Below, piece by piece: positions 56,023-64,000 of a DNA stretch of 64,000 nt. The notes beneath the pieces are model-generated. The model was not told the DNA's origin. It worked only from the letters and a program-made list of their open reading frames with translations, and searched no databases. The stretch spans positions 1 through 64,000 of the forward strand of contig NZ_JACJLQ010000002.1 in assembly GCF_016902295.1 (NCBI RefSeq), written 5' to 3'. Positions within the stretch are counted from its first letter, which is position 1. The number at the start of each line of letters is the position of its first letter. Source of the DNA: Bacteroides caecigallinarum. GTDB lineage: Bacteria; Bacteroidota; Bacteroidia; Bacteroidales; Bacteroidaceae. The translations under genes were made by a program, and so were the position numbers.

Positions 56023-57398
56023 AACTTATTCTGTTTTAATGACTCTACAAAACGGTCGATACGGTGTAATTCATGAGGTATATTGATATTTTGCGGACAA
56101 TGCTCGACACATTGTTTACATCCAATACAATGACTTGCCTGTCTCAATTTTGGCACACTCCTGTCATAACCTACAAGATATGCTCTACGCGCCTTATCGT
56201 AATTCTCGTCTTTACTTGATTTAGGAACATTTCCTTCGTTCACACACTTGTTATAGTGAACCAGAATGGCAGGTATATCTATACCGTAAGGACATGGCAT
56301 ACAATATTTACAGTCATTACAAGGCACTGTAGGATATTTTCTGATAAGCTGCGCTGTCTCTTCAAGGAATACTTTATCATCGTCTGTCAGCGGAACAAGA
56401 GGTGAATACGTACGTATATTGTCTTGCAAGTGTTCCATATAAGTCATGCCGCTAAGTACAGTAAGAACCTTATCCCATGTTCCCGCAAAACGGAATGCCC
56501 ATGAAGCAACACTTTCCGACGGACGGTTCTGCTTGAATCTGTCAACGATATGCTGTGGGACGTTCGACAAACGACCACCAAGCAACGGTTCCATTATTAT
56601 AGCCTGAATATTGCGCTTTTCAAGTTCTGAATAAAGATATTCGGCATTTACATTGTTTCCTGTAGCATGACGCCAATCGACATAATTCAACTGAATCTGC
56701 ACAAAATCCCAATGAACTTTATCATGCATGGCAAGAACTTCATCGAAAACATCTTTTGTTCCATGAAATGAGAATCCAAGGTTACGAATCCTTCCGGCTT
56801 TCCTCTCTTCCATAAGATAATCAATCATACCATTATCAATGTATCTTGCCCTGAAAGTGTTTATTCCACCATTTCCTATAGAATGAAGGAGGTAATAGTC
56901 GATATAATCCACCTGCAATTCTTCAAAAGATCTTTTATACATCTTTATCGAGTTCTCTCGAGTGTAATTAGAGAAATTCGACAACTTGGTAGCTACATAG
57001 AATTTATCCCTTGGATGTCTTTTAAGAGCTATACCGGTTGATCTTTCCGACCATCCCTGGACATATACAGGTGATGTATCATAATAATTCACACCATGAG
57101 CCATAGCATAATCTATCAATTCGTTTACGGCATCCTGGTCTATCACATTTCCATCTCCCGCAGGCGAAGGCAATGTCGGCCAACGCATACATCCATATCC
57201 CAACAACGAAACTTTATCACCACGCTCTGATGTACGATATGTCATTTTATCTGTTGGTACAGGCGATGTAGGATCGGATGAAGACTCACTCTCCGACTTA
57301 CCGCTTCCACATCCATAGAACAATCCACTGACGGCAGCAGTACTTATTCCTACTATTTTGATGAAATCCCTTCGATTTATATTCTTATTATCCTCCAT
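56019..57398 (-). CDS. aldo/keto reductase with C-terminal 4Fe-4S domain, twin-arginine exported
   Basis: The 459-residue product begins with a twin-arginine-type leader (NINRRDFIKIVGISTAAVSG) and a lipobox-like YGCG. The AKR barrel follows (LLGYGCMRWPT, DTSPVYVQGWSERSTG, LLHSIGNGG). The C-terminus has CNDCKYCMPCPYGIDIP and CIGCKQCVEHCPQNINIP, two cluster sites. ATG 57398 is preferred over 57425 since it directly precedes the leader. It is downstream of and probably coupled to the membrane Fe-S protein. Confidence 0.93.
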   Translation of the reverse strand: MEDNKNINRRDFIKIVGISTAAVSGLFYGCGSGKSESESSSDPTSPVPTDKMTYRTSERGDKVSLLGYGCMRWPTLPSPAGDGNVIDQDAVNELIDYAMAHGVNYYDTSPVYVQGWSERSTGIALKRHPRDKFYVATKLSNFSNYTRENSIKMYKRSFEELQVDYIDYYLLHSIGNGGINTFRARYIDNGMIDYLMEERKAGRIRNLGFSFHGTKDVFDEVLAMHDKVHWDFVQIQLNYVDWRHATGNNVNAEYLYSELEKRNIQAIIMEPLLGGRLSNVPQHIVDRFKQNRPSESVASWAFRFAGTWDKVLTVLSGMTYMEHLQDNIRTYSPLVPLTDDDKVFLEETAQLIRKYPTVPCNDCKYCMPCPYGIDIPAILVHYNKCVNEGNVPKSSKDENYDKARRAYLVGYDRSVPKLRQASHCIGCKQCVEHCPQNINIPHELHRIDRFVESLKQNKL

Positions 57399-57421
57399 AA
57401 GGCAATTTAATTCTAATATTA

Positions 57422-58924
57422 TCAAATCATTCTATGACGTTCGTGACCCTCAACATAAATAGCACTGAACGGACGTGCAGGACAAAGATTTTCGCAGGCG
57501 CCACATCCAATACATCTTTCTACGTTTACTGAAGGTATCTGTGGAGATGATTTATCACCTTCACTCCTTCTTATCATCTTAATGGCACCGGCCGGACAAT
57601 GACGCGCACAATTTCCGCATTCAACTCCATCCTTCACAGCCACACAGTTTTCAACAATAAATACAGCATGTCCTATCTGTGTAGAAGATTTTTCAGCCAA
57701 AGAGACCAAGTGAATAGCGTCCGTAGGACAAACTTCGGCACATTTACCACATTCCGGACGGCAATACCCTTTCTCGTACGACATTTCAGGCTGCATAAAT
57801 CTCATCAAGTCAGTTGAAGGACGTAACACCTGATTTGGACATACAGATACACACAACTGACATCCCGTACATTTTTTTGCAAAACTGTTCTTACTCAAAG
57901 CCCCTGGAGGAAGTATAGGAGTATTTCTATGTGGAACTTTCTTGTCTATTATTTTTGCCAATCCTCCATCAACTTTCATTTCCTGGGCTTTCAAAGCGCT
58001 TCCCGCAGTAATTAAAGCGGCAGTAGTAAGGAAAGTTCTTCTTGAATTGTCTGTCTCGACAGACTTTGCCTCTTTCTGTTCATTATCTTTTTTCTTTTTA
58101 CCAAAGTTTGGGACATAATGGATAGCATCATGCTTGCAAGAATCAAGACAATTCATACAAGAGACACAACGTGTGTAGTCTATGCTATGATTTTTAATAT
58201 CTATACACGATGCCTTACACTGCATTGAACATAAACGACAGTTCTTACATTTTTCACTGTCAATTTCAACTTTAAATAATGAGAATTTCGAGATATATCC
58301 AAGAATCGTTCCAACCGGACAAATAGTATTACAATATGTACGTCCGTTACGCCATGCCAGAATGAAGATTACAACAAAAGTAACTAAAGCTATTATGAAA
58401 GTGGGTAAACTTTTTATCCATACCTCTGTAGAATAAAAAGCATAGCTGTCCGCACGCTCGGCAAAATAAGCCAAAATATTATTTCCAAACTGCCATACAG
58501 GCGCCAACAAATTGGATGCGATTCTTCCGTATGAGCTATATGGCGAGAGCAATGCCACAACAGAACCTATTCCAAGAAAAAATGCCGCAACAAATATCAC
58601 AAGAACAATATTTCTCAGATAGAAATATGCAGTAGAATATGTAAATCTGTTTTTCTTCTTTTTACGCATTCCGCTTATTCGTGATATTACATCCTGCATA
58701 ACTCCTAACGGACAAATAACAGAACAATATACACGTCCGAAAATAAATGTCAGCAGAAATAAAAATACCAAAACCGCTGTATTAACAGCAAACAATGCCG
58801 GCATAAACTGAATCTTTGCCATCCATCCTAACCAGGCATGTACCGTCCCGGTAAAGTCAAGAAACAATAGTGTAATACAAACAAAAAACACTAATGCCAA
58901 AATCTGTCTAATTCTCCTCAACAT
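57422..58924 (-). CDS. polyferredoxin membrane protein (NapH/MauN-like)
   Basis: The 500-residue product has about five membrane helices in the first ~200 residues, two YC-x3-CP motifs (YCSVICPLGV, YCNTICPVGT) and then many 4Fe-4S motifs: CKNCRLCSMQCKASC, CVSCMNCLDSC, CTGCQLCVSVC, CGKCAEVCP, CGNCARHCP and CIGCGACENLCP. A leader-like segment (SRRTFLTTAALITAGSALKA) sits at about residue 290, so it may be a natural fusion of NapH- and NapG-like parts. It likely feeds electrons to the reductase encoded next. Promoter TATTTTTG at 58963-58970 (minus). Confidence 0.92.
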   Translation of the reverse strand: MLRRIRQILALVFFVCITLLFLDFTGTVHAWLGWMAKIQFMPALFAVNTAVLVFLFLLTFIFGRVYCSVICPLGVMQDVISRISGMRKKKKNRFTYSTAYFYLRNIVLVIFVAAFFLGIGSVVALLSPYSSYGRIASNLLAPVWQFGNNILAYFAERADSYAFYSTEVWIKSLPTFIIALVTFVVIFILAWRNGRTYCNTICPVGTILGYISKFSLFKVEIDSEKCKNCRLCSMQCKASCIDIKNHSIDYTRCVSCMNCLDSCKHDAIHYVPNFGKKKKDNEQKEAKSVETDNSRRTFLTTAALITAGSALKAQEMKVDGGLAKIIDKKVPHRNTPILPPGALSKNSFAKKCTGCQLCVSVCPNQVLRPSTDLMRFMQPEMSYEKGYCRPECGKCAEVCPTDAIHLVSLAEKSSTQIGHAVFIVENCVAVKDGVECGNCARHCPAGAIKMIRRSEGDKSSPQIPSVNVERCIGCGACENLCPARPFSAIYVEGHERHRMI

Positions 58925-59066
58925 AATATCAAAAAATCATTTCAATTCAATACAAATCACTACAAAAATAGAAAAAATAGTAATTATCATAAAGATTTTT
59001 CCGCCTATATGTCTAACGCTTCCTTAATTAGACTGATTATAGATAACTCATAGTAAATGTGAACAT

Positions 59067-59097
59067 TTTGAATAATACGTTTTTTTTGCCATATTTG
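59067..59097 (+). promoter_or_regulatory. promoter of the M48 peptidase gene
   Basis: TTTG (59067-59070), 19 bases, then CATATTTG (59090-59097), 28 bases before ATG 59126. Confidence 0.5.
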
Positions 59098-59125
59098 CTA
59101 TTGTCAAACATCTAAATACAATTTT

Positions 59126-59917
59126 ATGAGAAAAAGAGATGTATTATTATATGCTTCATTATTAACACTTCTTGGATGCGGTTCTGTTCCATTGACCGGT
59201 AGAAAACAATTATTACTTGTTTCGGATACTGAAGTCCTTTCATCAAGCCTCACTCAATACAATGATTATATCAAAACTGCAAAAAAATCAACTTCCACCT
59301 CACAAACAGCAATGGTGAAACGTGTAGGTCAGAATATAGCTTCAGCTACAGAAGAATATTTGAGACAGGCAGGGATGAGTGATGAAATCAAAAATTTCGC
59401 GTGGGAATTCAATCTTATAAATGACAGTCAGGTTAATGCTTTCTGCATGCCTGGAGGAAAAATAGTGGTTTACGAGGGCCTAATGAATCTGGTAACTTCA
59501 GACGACGAACTGGCAGTAGTCATTGGACATGAAGTGGCTCATGCTGTGGCAAAACACAGCAACGAAAGAATGAGCCAACAAATTGCTGCGCAATATGGTT
59601 CGCAAATTCTGTCGGCGGCGCTATCAGAAAAAAATGCCATAGTAAAAAACGTAGCAGGTACTGTTTACGGATTAGGAGCACAATATGGTGTGATGCTTCC
59701 ATTCTCAAGAACCCACGAACTTGAAGCAGATTATATGGGGCTGATTTTAATGACGATGGCAGGATACAACCCTGAAGTATCAGTAAATTTCTGGCAGAAG
59801 ATGTCGGCACAGTCAGGTGGCGGTGTTCCCGAATTTATGAGTACTCACCCCAGCGATGAACATAGAATTAATGAAATTAAAAAAGTATTACCCGAGCTAA
59901 AGAAATATATTAAATAA
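59126..59917 (+). CDS. M48 family zinc metallopeptidase, lipoprotein
   Basis: The 263-residue product has a lipoprotein leader (LLTLLGCGS, Cys18) and the M48 core with H135-E136-x-x-H139 (VVIGHEVAHAVAKH), the third ligand in RTHELEADYMG, and MSTHPSDEHRINEIKK at the end. It resembles LoiP/YcaL and BepA-like periplasmic peptidases in outer membrane protein quality control. It is a single-gene unit ended by the hairpin at 59943. Confidence 0.95.
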   Translation: MRKRDVLLYASLLTLLGCGSVPLTGRKQLLLVSDTEVLSSSLTQYNDYIKTAKKSTSTSQTAMVKRVGQNIASATEEYLRQAGMSDEIKNFAWEFNLINDSQVNAFCMPGGKIVVYEGLMNLVTSDDELAVVIGHEVAHAVAKHSNERMSQQIAAQYGSQILSAALSEKNAIVKNVAGTVYGLGAQYGVMLPFSRTHELEADYMGLILMTMAGYNPEVSVNFWQKMSAQSGGGVPEFMSTHPSDEHRINEIKKVLPELKKYIK

Positions 59918-59942
59918 CAAATGAGAAGCCAATAACAGAAAT

Positions 59943-59975
59943 AAAGCCCGACAATCATTCCGATTATCGGGCTTT
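59943..59975. terminator. bidirectional terminator between the M48 gene and xylE
   Basis: AAAGCCCGA (59943-59951) pairs with TCGGGCTTT (59967-59975), with inner AATC/GATT pairs. It lies between convergent genes. Confidence 0.85.
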
Positions 59976-59994
59976 ATCATTCAAATATAATTCT

Positions 59995-61476
59995 TTACTT
60001 CTTATTCTTCTTCCAAAGGTTTGTCATATCTTCAAGTGTTTTACCCTTAGTTTCAGGAACCATTTTCCAAACAAACAGGGCTGCCAAAACACATATTACC
60101 GCATAAAGTCCATATACGAACATGTGACCAAACTTTTCGCCCATATCACCAGCACTCATGTTATACATAGGCAAGAATGTTGAAGAAACGATAAAGTTGA
60201 ATATCCATTGGAAAGCTACAGCTATCGCTACAGCTCCACCACGAATGGTATTAGGGAAGATTTCAGCAATGAGTACCCAGCAAATAGGTCCCCAGCTGAA
60301 CATAAATGAAGCACTATATATCATTATACTCACTACAGGAACGACGGCCGGCAATCCAGCAACCGCATTACTCAAAGCAACTCCCAATGCACCAATTGCC
60401 ATACCGATAGATCCACAAATCAAAAGAGGCTTTCTTCCTACTCGTTCAACTGTAAATATAGCAAGCAAAGTAAACAGAATGTTTACTACTCCCATAAATA
60501 CTGTCTGAACCATAGGATTACCCATACCCATGCTCTCGAATATACGAGGAGCAAAATACAACACAGCGTTAATACCAACAGCCTGCTGGAACACACTTAG
60601 CATTATACCTACAAAAATCACAGTCCAACCGTAAGTGAACAATTTCTCAGTCTTTTCTTCGGCTGTTGCCTTAATTTCATTAAGTATTATCTTAGCCTGG
60701 CTCATACCATTAATTCTGCTAAGCACAAACAATGCTTTTTCATCCTTACCTACCATGGCAAGATAACGTGGAGTCTCAGGAACCAAAAGAACCAATAACG
60801 TGAAAAGTCCTGCAGGAACAGCTTCGCTGACAAACATTAACCTCCATCCTGTTTCTATTGCCCAAGCAGCTTCTCCGGGATTAATAATCTGATTGACTCC
60901 TTCTACAGCCTTAATCACAGGATTTATATTGTCACCAAGTATCAGGAAATTAACAAAATATACTACCAACTGACCAAATATGATGGCAAACTGGTTCCAT
61001 GAAACCAATGTTCCACGAATATTACTTGGTGCTATCTCTGCAATATACATAGGACAGATAGCAGATGCCAAACCGACACCAACACCTCCTAATACACGAT
61101 AAAAATTGAAAGCAATTAATAATGAATATGAAGGTTTTCCGTAATCGAAAAAAAGGAACTCAGGCCAATATGAACCTAAAGCGGAAAGGAAGAACATAAT
61201 ACCTGCCATAAACAGCGATTTTTTACGTCCTAACCTTGACGCAAAGAAACCTGATATGGCACTACCAATTATACAACCAATAAGTGCGCTTGAAGAAGTA
61301 ATGCCATGCCATGCATCTGTATAAACAAAATCACTTGCACCCATGAAGAATGCCTGAAGTCCTTTCTCGGCACCTGATATAACAGCTGTGTCATATCCAA
61401 ACAACAAACCTCCAAGTACAGCAACTAAGACTATGGAAAAGAGATAGGCCTTACTACCTTTGTCTGTATCATTCAT
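59995..61476 (-). CDS. xylE: xylose:H+ symporter-like sugar porter (MFS)
   Basis: The 493-residue transporter has twelve membrane segments and sugar-porter signatures: GGLLFGYDTAVISGAEKGL, SGFFASRLGRKKSLFMAG, ETPRYLAMVGKDEKALFVLS, QQAVGINAVLYFAPRIFESM, FTVERVGRKPLLICG and VPETKGKTLEDM. ATG 61476 (MNDTDKGSK) gives the usual short cytoplasmic N-terminus. Placement after xylA and xylB identifies xylose as the probable substrate. Confidence 0.93.
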   Translation of the reverse strand: MNDTDKGSKAYLFSIVLVAVLGGLLFGYDTAVISGAEKGLQAFFMGASDFVYTDAWHGITSSSALIGCIIGSAISGFFASRLGRKKSLFMAGIMFFLSALGSYWPEFLFFDYGKPSYSLLIAFNFYRVLGGVGVGLASAICPMYIAEIAPSNIRGTLVSWNQFAIIFGQLVVYFVNFLILGDNINPVIKAVEGVNQIINPGEAAWAIETGWRLMFVSEAVPAGLFTLLVLLVPETPRYLAMVGKDEKALFVLSRINGMSQAKIILNEIKATAEEKTEKLFTYGWTVIFVGIMLSVFQQAVGINAVLYFAPRIFESMGMGNPMVQTVFMGVVNILFTLLAIFTVERVGRKPLLICGSIGMAIGALGVALSNAVAGLPAVVPVVSIMIYSASFMFSWGPICWVLIAEIFPNTIRGGAVAIAVAFQWIFNFIVSSTFLPMYNMSAGDMGEKFGHMFVYGLYAVICVLAALFVWKMVPETKGKTLEDMTNLWKKNKK

Positions 61477-61586
61477 AATAACAAGATTTAAAATTTTGGG
61501 AAAACGAATAAGTCGGCACACTGCTGTCAGTGGTTTTATACCGCCGACAGCTGTACGCCGACTATAATCTGATAATCAATCAGATA

Positions 61587-62903
61587 TTAGCAATACATAT
61601 TTACAATAGCCTCGTAAAGTTCTTGCTTACCACTTGTCTGTTTTGGTTCGCCGTTAGCCTTAGCATAAGCGACAACATCTTCAAGAGTAAGTTTACCTTC
61701 TTCGAATTCTTTACCCTTACCGCTGTCGAATGAAGAGTAACGGTCAGCAAGCATCTTCTTGTATGGAGATTCTTCGAGCAAACGAGCCGCATTTTCAAGA
61801 GCGCGAGCCATAGCATCCATACCAGCGATGTGAGCAATGAAGATATCTTCAAGGTCAGTTGAGTTACGACGAGTCTTAGCATCGAAGTTTGTACCACCGT
61901 TTCCAAGACCACCACCACGGATAATCTGCATCATAGCCTGGATTAATTCGTAGTTGTCGATTGGGAACTGGTCTGTATCCCATCCGTTCTGATAGTCACC
62001 GCGGTTAGCATCGATAGATCCCAACATACCGTTGTCAACAGCTACTGCAAGTTCGTGTTCGAATGTGTGACCGGCAAGAGTAGCGTGGTTTACTTCGATA
62101 TTTACTTTGAAGTCCTTGTCAAGGTTGTGAGCTTTCAAGAAACCGATAACTGTTTCAGTGTCAACATCATACTGGTGCTTAGATGGTTCCATTGGTTTTG
62201 GTTCGATAAGGAATGTACCAGTAAAGCCTTTTGAACGTGCATAGTCACGAGCAAGAGTCAACATCTGAGCCAAGTGGTCTTTTTCACGTTTCTGGTCTGT
62301 GTTAAGAAGTGACATGTAACCTTCACGTCCGCCCCAGAATACATAGTTAGTACCACCAAGTTCGATAGTAGCATCGATAGCATTCTTAATCTGAACAGCA
62401 GCACGAGCAACTACGTCGAAATCAGGGTTTGTAGCAGCACCGTTCATATAACGTGCGTGTCCGAATACGTTTGCAGTACCCCACAACAGTTTAACGCCAG
62501 TTTCAGCCTGTTTCTGTTTCAGGTAAGCTACAACTTCTTTCAAGTTAGCTTCATATTCTTCGATAGTTTCAGCTTCATCGCAAAGGTCAACATCATGGAA
62601 GCAGTAGTATTCGATACCTAATTTCTGCATGATTTCAAAACCTGCGTCAGCTTTATCTTTAGCAGCCTGAACTTTATCTGGATTTCCTTTCCAAGGGAAT
62701 GTTTTTGTACCACCACCAAACTGGTCGCCACCTTCAGCGCAAAGTGTGTGCCACCATGCCAAAGAGAATTTCAACCAATCTTTCATTTTCTTTCCCATGA
62801 TAACTTTTTCAGCATCATAATAACGGAAAGCCATAGGATTCTTGCTATTTACACCTTCAAATTTGATTTTTCCAATTTCTGGAAAGTACTCTTTTGTTGC
62901 CAT
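61587..62903 (-). CDS. xylA: xylose isomerase
   Basis: The 438-residue TIM-barrel enzyme converts D-xylose to D-xylulose. The signatures are [20 protein letters not shown], catalytic [47 protein letters not shown] (metal Glu) and [23 protein letters not shown] 62903 ([11 protein letters not shown]) is the usual start; the frame opens at 62912. This is the type II isomerase common in Bacteroidetes. Confidence 0.97.
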   Translation of the reverse strand: MATKEYFPEIGKIKFEGVNSKNPMAFRYYDAEKVIMGKKMKDWLKFSLAWWHTLCAEGGDQFGGGTKTFPWKGNPDKVQAAKDKADAGFEIMQKLGIEYYCFHDVDLCDEAETIEEYEANLKEVVAYLKQKQAETGVKLLWGTANVFGHARYMNGAATNPDFDVVARAAVQIKNAIDATIELGGTNYVFWGGREGYMSLLNTDQKREKDHLAQMLTLARDYARSKGFTGTFLIEPKPMEPSKHQYDVDTETVIGFLKAHNLDKDFKVNIEVNHATLAGHTFEHELAVAVDNGMLGSIDANRGDYQNGWDTDQFPIDNYELIQAMMQIIRGGGLGNGGTNFDAKTRRNSTDLEDIFIAHIAGMDAMARALENAARLLEESPYKKMLADRYSSFDSGKGKEFEEGKLTLEDVVAYAKANGEPKQTSGKQELYEAIVNMYC

Positions 62904-62961
62904 AATATTCAAAATTTAAAAAGTTAATATTAAAGTTGACAATAAATTTATTATTATATTA

Positions 62962-64000
62962 TTATAGTTTTTCCAAATATTCTACCCAACGTCCGTAAGC
63001 GTCAGCATAAGCAGCGGCATCTTTCACTTTTGGTTCAATAACTTCAAGTTTATCCAAAGTAGCAAATGCTTCGTTATTATCTTTATATATACCTGCTCCC
63101 ATACCTGCGCCTTTGGCAGCACCTACAGAACCGTCAGTATCATAAAGTTCGATTGTAGCGCCTGTAACACCGGCCAATGTCTCGCGGAATATCGGGCTTA
63201 AGAACATATTTGCATGTCCAGCATGGATTTTATGTACATCCATTCCCATACCTTTCATTATATCAATACCATACTTGAATGAGAATACAATTCCTTCCTG
63301 TGCTGCACGGATAATATGATTACGATTATGCAAATTAAAGTTTACGCCGTTGATAGAGCAACCTACTTCTCTATTCTGAAGCATACGTTCAGCTCCATTA
63401 CCAAAAGGCAATATGCTTACCCCACCTGAACCGATAGGCGCCTGAGCAGCCAAGTCATTCATTTCGGCATACGAAACTCCTTCCGGAACAACTGTACGCT
63501 TAATCCATGAGTTCAAGATACCTGTACCATTTATACACAACAATACTCCAAGACGTGTCTGCTCTTCAGTATGATTGACGTGTGCAAATGTATTTACTCT
63601 TGATTTAGGGTCATAATTTACGTTACCATTAACACCATATACAACGCCCGAAGTACCTGCGGTTGATGCAATTTCGCCAGGGTTGAACACATTCAATGAC
63701 AATGCATTATTAGGCTGGTCGCCTGCGCGATATGTTACAGGAATACCTGCTTTCAAGCCTAATTCCTGTGCTGCGGCTTCAGTAACCCTACCCTGTTCTG
63801 AGAATGTCGGTTTGATATCAGCAATTATATATTTATCAAAGCCATAATAATTCATCAAGAAATCTGCCACACAATTATTCTTGAAATCCCAAAACATGCC
63901 TTCTGACAATCCCGAGACAGTAGTACAAATCTCACCTGTCAATTTCATAGCGATATAATCGCCAGGAAGCATTATCTTGTATATCTTTTCAAAGATTTCA
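62962..64000 (-). CDS. xylB: xylulokinase, N-terminal part outside the window
   Basis: About 346 C-terminal residues are present; the frame runs through the window edge with no start, reading EIFEKIYKIMLPGDYIAMKL. FGGY kinase features include LTGEICTTVSGLSEGMFWDF, the ATP-binding AGTSGVVYGVNG, GSGGVSILPFGNGAERML and HAGHANMFLSPIFRETLAGV. It phosphorylates xylulose for the pentose phosphate pathway. It is upstream of xylA on the same strand (59 bases), so xylB-xylA-xylE reads as one operon. Confidence 0.95.
   Translation of the reverse strand, partial: EIFEKIYKIMLPGDYIAMKLTGEICTTVSGLSEGMFWDFKNNCVADFLMNYYGFDKYIIADIKPTFSEQGRVTEAAAQELGLKAGIPVTYRAGDQPNNALSLNVFNPGEIASTAGTSGVVYGVNGNVNYDPKSRVNTFAHVNHTEEQTRLGVLLCINGTGILNSWIKRTVVPEGVSYAEMNDLAAQAPIGSGGVSILPFGNGAERMLQNREVGCSINGVNFNLHNRNHIIRAAQEGIVFSFKYGIDIMKGMGMDVHKIHAGHANMFLSPIFRETLAGVTGATIELYDTDGSVGAAKGAGMGAGIYKDNNEAFATLDKLEVIEPKVKDAAAYADAYGRWVEYLEKL

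Overview
The window looks like a gut Bacteroidales chromosome. Most genes are preceded by the Bacteroidetes-type -7 element TAnnTTTG, a few with a TTTG about 19-20 bases upstream. Shine-Dalgarno sites are weak, and the content is typical of the order: the DUF4954 beta-helix protein, the Nif3/zinc-ribbon pair, holA next to an HTH regulator and pyrK/pyrD, a short-type ProS, a GH13_8-like GlgB and a xylB/xylA/xylE cluster. I cannot resolve the genus from sequence alone. No tRNA, rRNA, CRISPR array or phage structural gene was recognised.

Layout. 0-2.75 kb is an accessory patch: the remnant of an AAA-ATPase-like gene, two Rpn/PD-(D/E)XK nuclease genes with almost identical 3' ends, a broken MNT/HEPN toxin-antitoxin pair, and short repeats between them. 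2.76-27.1 kb is mostly core: a PagL-like lipid A deacylase, rfbC/rfbA, folK, an M16-like protein, a 14-repeat MORN protein, glgB, proS, nif3, a zinc-ribbon coiled-coil protein, holA, an HTH regulator behind a 670-base AT-rich region packed with TACAnnTGTA palindromes, pyrK/pyrD, trmD, ligA, dapA, mgtC and DUF4954. 27.3-34.8 kb has two frameshifted genes, a cupin/HxlR pair, a PepSY membrane protein, a sulfatase, and a flavodoxin/NTF2 operon divergent from an HxlR regulator with a perfect palindrome between them.

34.9-41.0 kb is a metal-homeostasis block: a P1B-ATPase plus HAD hydrolase, divergent from a Fur-family regulator across two matching palindromes, then AraC, a CDF transporter, an orphan feoA and a second AraC. 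41.0-48.1 kb is accessory: a pair of radical SAM genes matching the 'mobile pair' type, a YhcH gene with an in-frame stop, McrB/McrC, a PGN_0703-type restriction endonuclease, and a DUF3791-DUF3990-DUF3791 module resembling a toxin-antitoxin unit. 48.1-53.2 kb holds an NfeD/stomatin operon and the wreck of a CusA/CzcA-TolC metal efflux operon fused by deletion to the tail of a LytTR regulator. 53.2-64 kb has a CbiA whose amidotransferase cysteine is replaced by glycine, an MBL hydrolase, an Fe-S/aldo-keto reductase/DUF1893 operon, an M48 peptidase and the xylose genes (xylB runs off the window end).

The main themes are the number of interrupted genes (at least seven), two three-part terminator-like elements of the same design but different sequence, and candidate operators matched to adjacent regulators. 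I did not find one single unmistakably new system. The best candidates are the DUF3791-DUF3990-DUF3791 module beside McrBC, the operator array at 17.0-17.7 kb, and the three-part 3'-end elements.
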